From Microcebus murinus (taxonomy: Eukaryota > Chordata > Mammalia > Primates > Cheirogaleidae): a DNA stretch of 64,000 nt. Shown here one piece after another: positions 49,720-62,838 of this stretch (the first letter of the stretch is position 1; each line of letters begins with the position of its first letter). Both the position numbers and the translations under genes were made by a program. The notes beneath the pieces were generated by a model. It searched no databases and was not told the origin of the DNA. It was given only the letters and a program-made list of their open reading frames with translations. The DNA lies in contig NC_134120.1 in assembly GCF_040939455.1 (NCBI RefSeq), positions 55,319,001 to 55,383,000 of the forward strand. The letters run 5' to 3'.

Positions 49720-49835
49720 TGTGTGTTTTGTACCTTGGCTTGGATGAACTAGTTTGCCTATTTCATTGGCTAGCACAATGCCTGGAGTATAACAGACACT
49801 CAAATATTTGTTGAAAAAAAATGAATGAAAGTCAC
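49720..49835 (+). mobile_element. L2 3' end
   Basis: cacaatgcctggagtataac, agacactcaaatatttgttg and aaaaaatgaatgaa match the common L2 tail (tgcctggcacatagtaggtgc-type text). Old. Confidence 0.6.
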
Positions 49836-50324
49836 TGGATGCCTAGTGTCACATAATTGTAATGTGGAAGGCCTGTGGTGGCCACCTTCTCGCCCCAGGC
49901 CCTGCACAGTGGCGTCTCCTGAAATGCAGCTGGAGGAGTTCCCACGTGTCCCTATTTAGGAGGCTGAAGAGGCTGCTCGGGAATGAATTCTCACCTTTCC
50001 AAGGTGACTCAGATGGTAGTCATGCCATTTGCTCCACAGTGATTTTTCCAACGCTAACTGGGTGTCCTACAATTCAGCTCAGCTCTGACACCAACTACCT
50101 GGAGTCAGTGTAGACCCCACAAGTGAAGAGCTCAGTACCCCAAGACCATCCCCATTTCAGAGGTGAGCTGGAAGTCTTGCGTGTCCCCAGGTTACCTGCA
50201 CTTCTGCCCGGCAGACTACAGACCTGGGGGCTCCCACAGTCTCTCCGCAGATTCAGCACTTCTCTAGAATGGACTCACAGAACTCACTCAGGAAGGCACT
50301 GTTCTCGTGATTACTATCAGAGGA

Positions 50325-50790
50325 CAAAATTACAACAAATTTAAAGATTTCAATTGGCTTTATTCATGATTCTAGAAGCAGCAACACCTCATCCTTGAAA
50401 CAGCAAGTGTTCCAATGAGCTGAGCATGAGGTTGGCTCTACAGACAGGCTTTGGTTATTTCAAAGATACTTTTCTTGCAAGGTGGGGCAGGGAGGCAGAA
50501 CAATAGAAAATCACAGATTAGTTGGCATGGGTTACATAAGGCCTTTTGTGTGTATGTAAGGATTAAAGCAGAGGGAACTTCATTATAATGCCACAGATTG
50601 AAAGGTTTGAACAGCCTGTTTGGGAAACTGGCTGTGATATCTCTCCTGATTTCTCTGAAGGTCAGATACAACTTAGTTTGGGTTTGATGACACCTTTAGC
50701 CTGAGTGAGTCGATTTTGATTTTTCTGGTCTGTTGGGCCTAGTGCAGGAATTTTGTCTAAAACAGTGTCCTCCTATGATTTTTATTTAAC
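50325..50790 (-). mobile_element. Possible LTR fossil
   Basis: gatttcaattggctttattc near the left side gives a minus-strand AATAAA context typical of reversed ERV LTRs, and the sequence continues for about 450 bases without coding features (caacacctcatccttgaaac, tctgtaaaacagtgtcctcc-like region near 50760). Termini and duplication not resolved. LTR-like text may continue to about 51160. Confidence 0.3.
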
Positions 50791-52689
50791 ATTATGGCTC
50801 TGTTACAAAGGATACAACCCAGGAATGGCGAAGAGACACAGAGATCGTGGTTGAATGCGACTCTTTATGAATAACAAGACACTCCTGTCACTTGGAAACT
50901 GAGGGTTTTAGGAGCTTTGTGCCAGGTATCAGGGGCAGACTGAATGTATATTTTTTATTATACCAGAGTAATAGGAACATATTTTGGCAGACTCAAGAGT
51001 GGTTGCTCCTTTAATCTCAGTTCGCATCAGAGGGACTTTTCGCTGGCCTCTGGAGTCTGTCACAAGAACCTGTTCTATAGGTGGATGGAGCATGCCCCCC
51101 ACAGCCCCTGTCCTCCAGAGTATTTGATAGTTTGAAATATTTTGGGTCCCACATTTTCTTTGTCTAAAAAGATGGAAAGAACAGCCTCTGGGGTGTGGGT
51201 GCTGGAGGGGCTATGTTGTTAGGACCTGGGAGTGAGGGATGGGACTGAAGCCCCTGTGCCCAGCGTTGGCTGCGCCACTCGGGCAAGTCTTTGATCTCGT
51301 GAGACCCATTTCCGAATGTGCAGGAGCCGGAGGGTGCATGTCCCCTCCCTGCGTCTCAAGGGCCAGTGCTATAGACTGTGAAGGAACCAGCCTCTCTGAG
51401 CTGCCGGCCCCGGCTAGGGGCTTTGGATTGTGTCACAGTGACTGCTTCGTTCTCATCTTAATCCCGGCACACCTGTTCTGCCCCTCTGTCCCGCAGCTGG
51501 ACTGGTGAGAGGAGCTGAGGAGCGTCATGCCTGTGCGTGTGGTGGGCTCTCCCCTGAGGGTCTGCAGAGGCTTCCTTGAGCGCCCTGGGCTGCCCACGCC
51601 CAGCTGGAGGGTAGCGGCTGGCGCCCCCTCTCATCCGCCCCGAGTTTGGGCAGAGGCAAGCCTCACCCTTTATCTGTGTTTCCATAAAGAGTAACGGGAA
51701 GAGATGAAAAGCAAGGTACCGTGCCCACCTGAACAGAGAAAAGCCCTTTTCTGCAATCTTTCTAATGAGAAGTTACTGCCACCAAAAAACTCAAGAGTAA
51801 TCCCTGCGACAGGCCTGTGGCTTGTCTGTTAGAAACAGTAGGGAGGGTAGAGTTAGAGGCAGACTTTCCCCAGGCTTGGAAGTGTGGGTTCCAGCCGACA
51901 CGCTCCCCAGGCGTCTTCCCTCCAGCTGAGGGGTTCGGGACGGTCGCCTTTGACACGGTGGACCCTGTCGGGCGCTCTTCCAGCTGGGACCCGAAAGGTC
52001 CTTCTCTCTCATGTGATTTGGGCTTTGTAAGGAATTTGAATGCCAAGGTAGAATTTCCTTGGTAACTGTATAAACCTTTTGAAACCATTTATGAGGCATT
52101 TGAAGGGGGTGCAGGGATGGGGGGAGATGGATACTGTGTCTTCACTCCCCCTTCCCAGATTCGATTTTGTGTCCGCCCTTGTCCTTTCCTCATAGCCGTC
52201 CTCGCCCAGGGTTATATGGATTATCCTCACCTGCAGCATTAGAGGACCTTCCAGATTCTTCTCCTCACCTCCCACTCCGCTCTAGTCCATTCTGGGCACT
52301 GTTTTTTCCTAGATTCTGGCTCTGACCCTGTGACTTCTGTCCTGTCACTGGCTGCTGGGAGTAAGACAGGCTTGGCGTGTCCTCCTGCCCATCTGTCAGG
52401 GCCCCTCGCTCTGCCCCAGCCGTGCTGGCATTCCCTGCATCCCTCCCTTTGCATACCCACCGCCCAGTGTTGGGTGCAGAACTGACTTGGGTGGAGCGAG
52501 CTGCTCTCCCGCCTCTGTGCCTTGGCTCAAACTGGCCCATCACAAACTCTCACTTGTGTGCTATCGGCCTTCATGGCCGTGCTTAAGGTGACCTCCTCCA
52601 GAGCCTCTTCCTGGGTTCCCTTGACCAAAACGCATCACTTTCTGCCCCTCGACTCTTGAAGCCCTTTATGTCACAGTGTATGGATTAGA

Positions 52690-52830
52690 GTGACTGTGGA
52701 CATGCCCTGTTTATCTGTGCTCTGAAGTGCAGGTTCTGGAAGGCAGGGGCCAGGGTTTTCCCTAGCACCTGCAAGAGGGGCCAGGAAGAGCTGCTCAATG
52801 AGTATTTGCTGAATACATGGATAATCTTCT
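52690..52830 (+). mobile_element. L2 3' end
   Basis: ctctgaagtgcaggttctgg, aaggcaggggccagggtttt, ccctagcacctgcaag and caatgagtatttgctgaata follow the L2 tail order. Old and diverged. Confidence 0.6.
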
Positions 52831-53494
52831 GGGCAACGGGAACTATGTCTTCTTTACCTTTGGGTCTACCATAGCATCTCCACGTTGAAAACAGATCCAT
52901 AAATGTCCTTTGAGATTGTTCATTTAAATAGAGTTCATGTCCTAAGACCTTTGCAGGAATGTCTTTTACAGGTGAAAGTCCAGGTATGCCATCCTACAGG
53001 TAGATACTGGAGCTATGTCCATGCTCATTTCCAAACCATCAAATCATGTCAATATTTTCTCAGGTTTGCAAAAGATGACATGAAAAGTCCCACAAAAACA
53101 CGTGCATATACACACTAACAGTGGTGGTGATGATGGTATTTTTTAATATTGAGCCACATTATAGGAAAAAAAATCGAAATCAACTCTGGCTCTGAACCCT
53201 GGAATGTATACTGCTATACTCATAATGATTTTCCCTCCTGTTCTGAAATTCTTTCCTTCTTTCCATGAACACTGTTTTATATATGCGTGTCCTATCTCCA
53301 TGGATGCCAGAGACCAGGTTTTAAATGTTAAAGTCTTACCCAAACTAGGTTTCAATACTTGCTGAGTGATTGAGTTACTATTCTATAGGAAAAGAAAAGA
53401 ACTGTTAGCACGCAAGCTGTTTGTTTGGTCTTTTGGGTTATTTGTATCTTACAAATGAGCCTTCATTTCTCTCTGGGTTTGACCTCTTTTGCAG

Positions 53495-53604
53495 GGAGGT
53501 GCCCCTGAAGGACGCTAAGGAATATGCTGAATCCATAGGTGCCATCGTGGTGGAAACGAGCGCAAAAAATGCTATTAATATCGAAGAGCTCTTCCAAGGA
53601 ATCA
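53495..53604 (+). CDS. RAB31: RAB31 coding exon 6 (SAK motif)
   Basis: A 110-base exon between ctcttttgcag and gtgagt. It completes the split Arg and encodes EVPLKDAKEYAESIGAIVV then ETSAKNAINIEELFQGI, plus the first base of a Ser codon, about residues 126-163. ETSAK is the G5 guanine-binding loop. EVPLKDAKEYAESIGAIVVE is RAB31-like, where RAB22A, as I recall, has EVMERDAKDYADSIHAIFVE. The remaining residues (the hypervariable region and double-Cys geranylgeranylation site) belong to the next exon, not found in the window. Confidence 0.97.
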
Positions 53605-55713
53605 GTGAGTACATGAAATTGTGTTTTCAGCCTAGCTGGCATTTTAATGCTTTAGGGATTCAAAGGGTAAAATTATAGAGCTCTGAAGTAGAAATTTTCC
53701 TCTGTGCAAATTTATCAGATGCCATGATCTAAAATCTGCAACTGTGTATTTGTTCATTCTCACCTCAATTATTCTCTCAATTCTAAATTTCCATAACTCT
53801 GTGCTGTAACCTGTTCACTCTCTGTTTGGTGAATTAAAATGAAATCATCCTGTTGCAAAAATAAAATTTATTTTAATTAAAGGTTATGCTGTAGCATCGT
53901 GTTAGCATGTTGAGGGGGAGAGAGACAGTAGACAAGGTGTAGAGCTCCCGGTCACGCGTTAAACTGAATGGCTCTAAGCAATTGGAGCCAGCTTCATCCC
54001 GCCTCGCCTGAAAGGGGGAACTGGGTGGAGAGTTGATTTGTAAAGATTTTGCTCATTTCTACTAAGCTAATTAATGGAGATGACAGCTTCCTTGTCCAAC
54101 CCCAGTTCTGGGTCATGTTATGCTTCACATTCTGTTTGCCGGTTCCCCAAATGACCTTATCAAAGAGCTGTTTCTCGCCTGATGGCCTCACTAACACTCC
54201 CCTCTGCAGCTGGGGGGCTTCCAACTCGCCAGATTTCACCTTTACAAATTCTCTGCTCGAGTCCTTCTGTTTTGAGTCCTGCCAGAGAAGTACCTGCCGA
54301 TAGTCAGCCGGGGAAACTGTGCTCTGAGCCGCTCCTAGGAAAGTCCGATCGGAGCATAACAAGGGACATTGGGAGCAGCACAGTATTGGGTGAAACGCTG
54401 GCACTGACGTCCCTAGGGTAGCCACCTTGGGAAAAGTTGAACCCCTGAACAGTTAGCAGTTGTCCTCAAATATCTTGGCCCCAGACAATTCCAGAAGGGA
54501 AACTGGTGGTTTGATCTCTCTTCTGCCTGAGGTCATTGTTGGCGAAGTTCTCAAAGTCTGAAGGGCCGAGGCTTCCCAGAACAGATTTGAGTTCCATTTA
54601 ACTGGTTTGGATCCATTATGTTAGACTCTGAGAACCCACAGGAGGAAATCTTTGGTTTGTTTATGTTGGCTTGATGGAAAATTAGTCAGAGATGGGGAAT
54701 TCTGACCTGCCTTACTTCCTTGCTGCCGAAACGTACAAAAGAATGGCTCTGAGCCGTCCCAGCTCATTGGGATCCTGTCCCCTTCCCTTCCCTCCACCTT
54801 CATTAGGGTTTTTTTTTCCTGCTATTATTTCACATTCTCAACAGAATAGTGTCCTTCAAGCTTGTTGCCCCAAGGAGTTGAACTCTAGAGTGCCAGGGCT
54901 ATAATTTTATGTGAGAAACACCCCATCTTCACATTCGTGCTCCTTCCTCATCATGGGCAGTGGGGGCAGATGCTCTCTGGAGGCGTGTCACTCTGGGTGA
55001 CATCTGAGTTTGGTTTGAACTCATTACATTAGCCCCGTATCTGCTCAGATCACTCTCACTCTTTCCTGGTGGTGTTAGCCTTCTCTGGTGGTTGGGCTAT
55101 GAAACAGTTTTCTTTTACAGATGGTTTTATTGAAAGAAGCTAGGCAGCTCCTGAGCAATATTTGCATTAACACCTTTCGTCCTTAAGCTCCTTGTATTTT
55201 TTAGAACCCTCTGCTCAGCATTCGCTCTCTGGCCCTGGAAGGCAGACAGCACAGGCCACGCCGGTGGCAGGAGGAAGCATGGTGCCTTGTGTGCATGAAT
55301 TCAGCTTGAGATTTCTGCACCAGCTAGTAGACTTTCTGGGGCTTATGAAAGTCATTATTAAGACAAAATATCAAATAAGGACCTCAAAGAGAACAAGCCT
55401 AAGCAGGAAGTACTGTATTAATATCTTAGCTTTAAGGATCTATTTCTTTGAATGGTTCAGCCAGTATAAATCCCTTCCTGTGTGTGAGGTCTATTCCTCA
55501 GTTACTAGTGGTCTGCTTCATTGAGGGGAAAACAAGTGCTTTGCTTAACCCGTGGAATAATCATGGCTTTGAAGTAATTAATTCCGATATAAGCCATCAA
55601 ATACCTGTATCTCCTCATCTTCCATGTCAAATACATCATGTGTCTGTTTTATTATACTTTAGTTACAATTGCCTTAACAAAGAAAGCTTGTAAACACTGC
55701 CAGGGCAAAATCT

Positions 55714-55738
55714 CCATCCATCCATCCACCCATCCACA
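55714..55738. repeat. (CCAT)n short array
   Basis: About six units, ccatccatccatccacccat, with one CCAC variant. Ordinary microsatellite. Confidence 0.9.
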
Positions 55739-56344
55739 CCTGTAAGCTCTGGTACCCTCCCTTCGCCTCCTGACTCCTTCAGGTGAATTTCTTCAGAATG
55801 GGGTTCTGCAGCCTAATTGCAGGTTAATTTAAAACACAATTGCAAGAACACCCAAACATACTGCAGCAGACTCTCATTTATTTTCTTTTTCCCTGTTCCA
55901 ACTTATATTACACGCGCTCCTCTCTGAGCTTAAAATAGAAGTATATATTGCTGACACCTATGCTCCCCAGAGTAATGTTCCAGAGACAAATATGCCTAAA
56001 GAAAGGATGCAATAAAAAGTCAAGAAGGAGTAGTGAGAATAAAAGCCCTTTAAAAAGGTATGCACAAACAAAATTAATTCACGTTGACTTGGATGAAGAG
56101 ACAAATGTTTCTTATTTACATTCCCACAGTGTTCATAAACCAGAAATGAGACAACTATGTTTTCTGAGCATGAGCTACTACGTTTTCTAACTGGAGACTG
56201 TTTACCGAAATGATATATCTATTTAAAGGCTGAAGCTACCCTATAAAGGATTTAGGTGCTGCTCTCTTTTGGATAGTGATCTGCACAGAGCCTGACCTCA
56301 TATAATATATTATCCTTTGGTTGGTATTCCTCTAGGTACCCCCC

Positions 56345-56628
<284 letters not shown>

Positions 56629-57389
56629 TAGGGGTTGTTCATTTTTCTTTCTTGGGCTTATATACCTTTAATTTGAACATTAAAGGTTTTCTCTTTGAAT
56701 TAAAATATAAAAAGTTCTTGCCCCCCAAAAGAATTGTACGTTTGAAATTTTAAAGTGGTGTATGAAACCACAAAGAATATTCTGTTTATATACTAGAGTT
56801 ACAAATGAAAAACAATGAAGCTCTATGGCTTTCCACATGAACTGCCTTCATCGCCCTCCTCTGCGTGCCGCGGCGTGAGGGCAGGCTACAGCCTGGTGTC
56901 AGCGCTTGCCCCGTGGCACACTCGCCTGTCCCAGCCCGGTACCGACATCGCTCCTTTCCTCCCTGCAAACCTGCATCCCTTCAAGGCCCAGTTCCAGTCT
57001 TTTCCATCATGACGCCATCATCTGCTCCAACTTTCACTGATGGTTTCTGCCTTTAATTGAGATTATTAAGGTTTGTTCTGTCGTTTTGACATTTGAATGT
57101 ATTCTACCTTTAAATGATTCCCCAGGTGTTTCCGGTATATATCTGTTCTTCCAGGGGTGCTGCAAATTCTCTGGGAGCAGAAGTGTTGGTCTTTCATATT
57201 CCCCATGAAGCTGAGATTAGTAAATAGTATCTACAGGACTACATTCAGGGTTTTGAATTTGTGTCTCCATCTTCATCTCATGCTTTTCCAGGAGATAGTG
57301 TTTTGGTGAGTTCACAAGGTCAAGTGAATTGAAATCACTTTCCTATGGGGACTGAAGGTTGAATAACGCCAGCACGTGGGATAAGTGTC

Positions 57390-57635
57390 TCTTGATTTGT
57401 TTATGCAGCAGATACATATACTGTACTCGCTTCTGGGTTAGGTGCTGTGCTAGACACTGGGAATACATGGTGAGCAAAACACTGACAGTCGAGATGGGGA
57501 GATGGCCCGTAGGCACAGAGTCAAATCCATGTATAATTACATGTTGTAATAAATGGTAGGAACAAAGAACAGGACTGTGAGAGACTATGATGAGAGGTTA
57601 GAATGGGTGGGGAAGGCGTCCCCAAGGGAATGATT
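57390..57635 (+). mobile_element. L2 fragment
   Basis: ggtgctgtgctagacactgg, gaatacatggtgagcaaaac, ttgtaataaatggtaggaac follow common L2 text on the plus strand. It ends at the L1 insertion. Confidence 0.65.
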
Positions 57636-57786
57636 TTGTTTTCTTTCTTTTCCATTTTTTTTATTTCAGCATATTATGGGGGTACAAATGTTAAAGTTAC
57701 ATATATTGCCCATCCCTCCCCTCTCCCCTTGAGTCAGAGCTTTAAGCGTGACCATCCCCCAGACGTTGTATATCTCACTATCTTTG

Positions 57787-57830
57787 TATATACCCATCCC
57801 CTCCTCCCCCCCACCCACCCAACACCCAAT
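57787..57830 (-). repeat. G-rich tract of the L1 3' UTR
   Basis: The + strand is C-rich (tacccatcccctcctccccc, cacccacccaacaccc), so the L1-sense strand has at least five G-runs of three or more with short loops. A G-rich polypurine tract is a standard part of L1 3' UTRs, and the G-quadruplex pattern is met. Confidence 0.85.
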
Positions 57831-57868
57831 AAATGTTATTCCTATATCTCCACTGAGGTGTTGATCCA

Positions 57869-60800
57869 TTAATACCAGTTTGCTGGTGAGTACATGTGGT
57901 GCTTATTTTTCCATTCTTGAGATACTTCACTTAGTAGAATGGGTTCCAGCTCTATCTCGAAAATACAAGAGGTGCTATATCATCATTGTTTCTTAAAGCT
58001 GAATAGTACTCCATGGTATACATATACCACATTTTATTAATCCACTTATGTATTGATGGGCACCTGGGTTGTTTCCACACCTTTGTGATTGTGAATTGTG
58101 CTACTATAAACATTCGAGTGCAGGTGTCCCATTTGTAGACTGTCATTTGATCTTTTGGGTACGTGCCCAGTAGTGGAATTGCTGGATCAAATGGTAGATC
58201 CACTGGCATCGCTTTAAGGTATCTCTATATTGCTTTCCACAGAGGCTGAACCAGTTTGCAGTCCCACCAGCAGTGTAGGAGTGTTCCTATCTCTCCACAT
58301 CCACGCCAACATCTATCATTTGGGGACTTTTTGATAAAGGCAATTCTTACTAGAGATAAGTGATATCTCATTGCAGTTTTGATTTGCATTTCCCTGATGA
58401 TTAGAGATGTGGAGCATTTTTTCATATGTTTGTTGGCCTTTATTCTGTCTTCTTTTGAAAAATTTCTGTTCATGTCCTTTGCCCACTTTTTGATAGGGTT
58501 GTTTGATTTTTCCTTGCTGATTTTCCTGAGTTCTAAATAAATTCTACTTATCAGCCCTTTATCGGTTGTGTAGCTTGCGAAAACTTTTTCCCATTCTGTA
58601 GGTTGTTTGTTTGCTCTCTTGACAATTTCTTTGGCTGTGCAGAAGCTTTTTCATTTGATCAGGTCCCATTTATTTTTTTTTTGTTGCTGCTGTGATTGCC
58701 TTTGGGGTCTTCTTTCTAAATTCTTTGCCTATGTCTAGAAGAGTATTTCCAATGTTTTCCTCTAGGATTCTAATAATTTCACACCTAAGGTTCAAGTCTA
58801 TTACCCAGCGTGAGTTGATTTTTGTGAGAGGTGAAAGGTGTGGGTCCTGTTTCAGTCTTCTGCATGTGGCTATCCAGTTTTCCCAGCACCATTTATTGAA
58901 TAAGGATTCTTTTCCCTAGTGTATGTTTTTGTCTCCTTTGTCGAAGATTAGTTGGCTATATGAGGATGGTTTCATATCTGGGTTCTCTGTTCTGTTTCAC
59001 TGGCCAATGTCCCTGTTCTTGTGCCAGTCCCAAGCTGTTTTAATGACTATAGCCTTGTAGTATAATTTGAAATTTGGTAAATTGATACCTCCTATTTTGT
59101 TTTTATTGCCTAGGATTGATTTTGCTATATGGGGTCTTCTCTGGTTCCATACGATGGGTAAAACTATTTTTTCTATATCTGTGAAAAATGATGATGGTAT
59201 TTTAATGGGGATTGCATTGACTCTGTAGGTCACTTTGGGTAGTATAGACATTTTAACAATGTTGATTTTGCCGACCCATGAGCATGGTATATTCTTCCAT
59301 CTGTGTATATCCTCTGCTGTTTCTTTCTTCAGTGTTTCATAGTTCTCCCTGTAGAGGTCTTTTACCTCCTTAGTTAAATATATTTCTAGGTACTTTATTT
59401 TCTTTGTTGCTATTTTGAAGGGAATTCAGTCTTTTATTTGGTTCTCACTTTTACTGTTGTTGGTGTATATGAATGTCTCTGATTTCTGTGTATTGATTTT
59501 GTATCTGGAGACTTTACCAAGTTCATTTATCAGTTCAAGGAGTCTCTTGGTTGAATCCTTGGGGTTTTCTAGGTATAATATCATGTCATCAGCAAAGAGT
59601 GAGAGTTTGATCTCTTCTGCTCCCATTTGGACACGCTTAATTCCGCTCTCTTGTCTGATTGCTGTAGCAAGGACTTCCAGCACTATGTTGAGTAGAAGTG
59701 GAGACAGTGTGCAACCTTGTCTTGTTCCAGTTCTAAGTAGGAATGCTTTCAATTTTTCCCCATTCAGTATAATATTGGCTTTGGGTTTGTCATATATAGC
59801 TTGTATCATTTTTAGGTAAGCCTCGTCTATGCCTATTTTGTTGAACGTTCTTATGATAAAGGGGTGTTGAATTTTGTCAAATGCTTTTTCTGCGTCTATT
59901 GAGAGGATCATATGGTCTTTATTTTTTCTTCTGTTTTTTTATGGTGAATTACATTTATAGATTTGCGTATGTTGAACCAACCCTGCATCCATGGGATGAA
60001 ACCCACTTGGTTGTGATGGATTATTTTCTTGACAAGCACCTGGATTCTATTGGCTAGGATTTTGTTGAGAATTTTTACATCTATATTCATAAGGGATATT
60101 GGTCTGTAGTTTTCTTTTTTTGTTGTAACCTTTCCTGGTTTCAGTATCAGGGTTATGTTCGCTTTATAAAATGTTTCTGGGAGGATTCCATCCTTCTTGA
60201 TGTTGTAGAATAATTTCTGCAGGATAGGCACCAGTTCTTCTTTGTAGGTGTGGTAAAATTTGGGTGTGAAACCATCTGGTCTACGACTTTTCTTTTTAGG
60301 AAGGTTTTTTTTATTGCTGTTTCAATTTCAGTACTTGATATTGGTCTGTTCAGGAATTCTATTTCTTCCTGGTTGAGCCTAGGGAGGCTGTGTGTTTCTA
60401 AGAAATTGTCCATTTGGTCCACATTTTCCAGTTTGTATGCATAGAGGTTTTTGTAGTATTCATAAATTATATCTCGTATCTCTGGGGCATCATTGTAATT
60501 TCTCCTTTATTTTCCTGATGGAGCTTATTAGAGATTTTTCTTTTCTGCTTTTCGTTAGTCTAGCCAACGGTGTGTCAACTTTATTTTTTCAAAGAACTAA
60601 CTTTTTGTTTTATTAATCTTCCATATAGTTTCCCTGTTGTTGATTTCGTTTAGTTCTGATTTGATCTTAATGATTTCACTTTGTCTGCTGGATTTGGGGT
60701 TGGTTAATTCCTCTTTTTCCAGCTCTTTGAGACAATTGATTAGGTTATCTATTTGTGATCTTTTTGACTTTTGAGTATAGGAATTTATGGAAATAAACTT

Positions 60801-61700
60801 TCCTCTCAGGACTGCTTTAGCTGTGTCCCACAGGTTTTGGTAACTTGTGTCACCTTTGTCATTTAGTTCAAAGAATCTTTTGATTTCCATCTTGATTACC
60901 TCGTTTATGAAGTGATCATTCAGCAGAAGGTTGTTTAGTTTCCATGACGTTGTGTAGAAATGAGAACTCCTGTTAGGATTGATTTCTACATTTATTCCAT
61001 TGTGGTCTGAAAAGATACATGGTATAATTTTATTTTTTTAAATTGTTTGAGACATGCTTTGCGTCCTAGGATATGGTCAATCTTAGAGAATGCCCCATGA
61101 GCTGATGAGAAGAACGTATATTCAGTTGTTCTGGGGTAGAATGTCCTATAGATGTCTTTCAGGCCCATTTGTTCTAGAGTTCTGTTTAAGTCCATTATTT
61201 CTTTGTTGATTTTCTGTTTGGAGGATCCATCCTGTGGTGTCAGTGGGGTGTTAAATTCTCCGACTATCATGGTGTTGTTGTTTATCCATTTGTTTAGATC
61301 AAGTAGAGTTTGCTTTGTGAATCTGGGTGCACCAAGGTTGGGTGCATATATATTTAGAATTGTTATGTCTTCTTGTTGAATTGTACCCTTCACCATTATA
61401 TAGTGACCCTCTTTGTCTTTTATTACTTTTGTTGATTTAAAAACTAAGTTATCTGTAATCAGGACCACCATGCCAGCTTTCTTTTGGCTTCTGTTTGCTT
61501 GAAATATTGTTCTCTACACCTTTACCTTTAGTCTAACTGCATCCTTGCAGGTTAGATGTGTTTCCTGAAGGCAGCAGGTACTTGGCTTATGCTTTTTTAT
61601 CCATTAGGCCAGCCTATGTTTCTTGAGTGGGGAGTTCAAGCCATTCACATTTATTGAGATAACTGATAGGTGGGATAGATTTCTGTTCATTATATTGGGT
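57869..61700 (-). pseudogene. L1 ORF2 remnant (endonuclease, reverse transcriptase, C-terminal)
   Basis: Domain pieces appear in order on the minus strand. The endonuclease is at about 60992-61471 (NIYAPNLGAP, FNTPLTP, TEYTFFSS, SKIDHILG); the first of these matches the family, but GEFNTP replaces the usual GDFNTP, so an active-site Asp is altered. A linker lies at 60597-60890. Reverse transcriptase lies at 59426-60231, with [27 protein letters not shown] and the intact FADDM active site. The C-terminal region is at 57952-58473, with [19 protein letters not shown] and MWYMYTMEYYSA. Adjacent pieces sit in different frames, so no complete protein is encoded. Confidence 0.9.
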
Positions 61701-61759
61701 TGAACTTCGTTGCTTTGTTTTCTCTCTGGAGCCATTGTGGTATCTTTGATCTTTAGCTT

Positions 61760-62800
61760 TGAGTAGATTTACATTCGTGAGTGATTATTGTGCTGACCTG
61801 TGGGTAATGCTGTTTTGAGTACTTCTTGAAGGGCTGATCTTTTTGGTGAATTCTCTCAGTCTTTGCTTATCTGAGAATGTCTTGATTTCTCCTTCATATA
61901 CAAAACTTAGTTTTGCAGGGAATAAGATTCTAGTCCGGACATTATTCTGTTTCAGAAGAGTGAAAATGGGGCCCCAGTCTCTCCTTGCTTATAAAGTTTC
62001 AGTGGAGAATTCTGGGGTTATTTGGATTGGCTTTCCTTTGTATGTTACTTGCTTCTTTCATCTTACAGCTCTTAGAAGGGCCTCTTTAGTTGATATTTTT
62101 TTCAGTCTTATGAGTGCATGTGGTGACGTTTCCTGTTTGCATTGAATCTCCCAGGGGTCTTTTGAGCTTCTTGAACTTACAGCTGGAGATTTTTAGGAAG
62201 GCCTGGGAAATTTTCCTCTATTATATCTTCAAAAAGCTTGTCCAACCTTTGAGTGTTTTCTTCTTCCCCTTCTGGTAACCCTATGACCCTTACATTAGAT
62301 TTCCTCACATAATCCCATATCTCTTGTAGGCTTTGTTCTTTTCTCTTGTTTCTCTGCTCTATCTCTGTGACTGATTTATTTAATTGGAAGGTGTTATCTT
62401 CAATCTCTGAGATTCTTTCTTCTGTTTGATCTACCCTGTTCTTGAGGTTTTCCACTGTGTTTTGTAGTTCTCCGAATTGATTCTTCATTTCCAGGAGTTT
62501 GGTTGAACTTTTCTTCATTGTTTCAATTTCTTTAGTGAATTTTTGTTCCAGGTCCTGGAATCTTTTTGCATTTTCTTTGTGTTAGTTGTGCAGTTGTTCT
62601 TGCAAGTCGTTGAATTTTTTTATGATCCATGTTCGAAATTCCTCTTCTGTCATTTTAGTGGTCTGATTTTGGTTGGTGTCCTTTTCTCAGGGGCTGGTAC
62701 ACTTCTTTGGAATGTGTGCCTTCCATTTGGTTCTTCATCTTTCCAGAGTTCCTTCGCTGATTTCTTCCCATTTGGATCAGTTGTTGCTTCTTGCCTTTAT
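61760..62800 (-). pseudogene. L1 ORF1 remnant (RNA-binding coiled-coil protein)
   Basis: The open piece at 62177-62518 encodes a heptad-rich coiled coil (LQNTVENLKNRVDQTEERIS, IEDNTFQLNKSVTEIE) followed by the start of the RRM (NVRVIGLPEGEE). Downstream C-terminal sequence and the N-terminus lie in other frames with stops. In active L1 this protein trimerises and coats L1 RNA (family knowledge). Not functional here. Confidence 0.85.
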
Positions 62801-62838
62801 GTTTTCATTTGGGTATTGACACACCCTGTTTAGTCTCT

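Noticed and set aside
54225..54245. cgccagattt considered as the start of the last RAB31 exon (RQI...)
   Set aside because: No acceptor AG with pyrimidine tract fits, and the following codons do not match the expected proline-rich tail.
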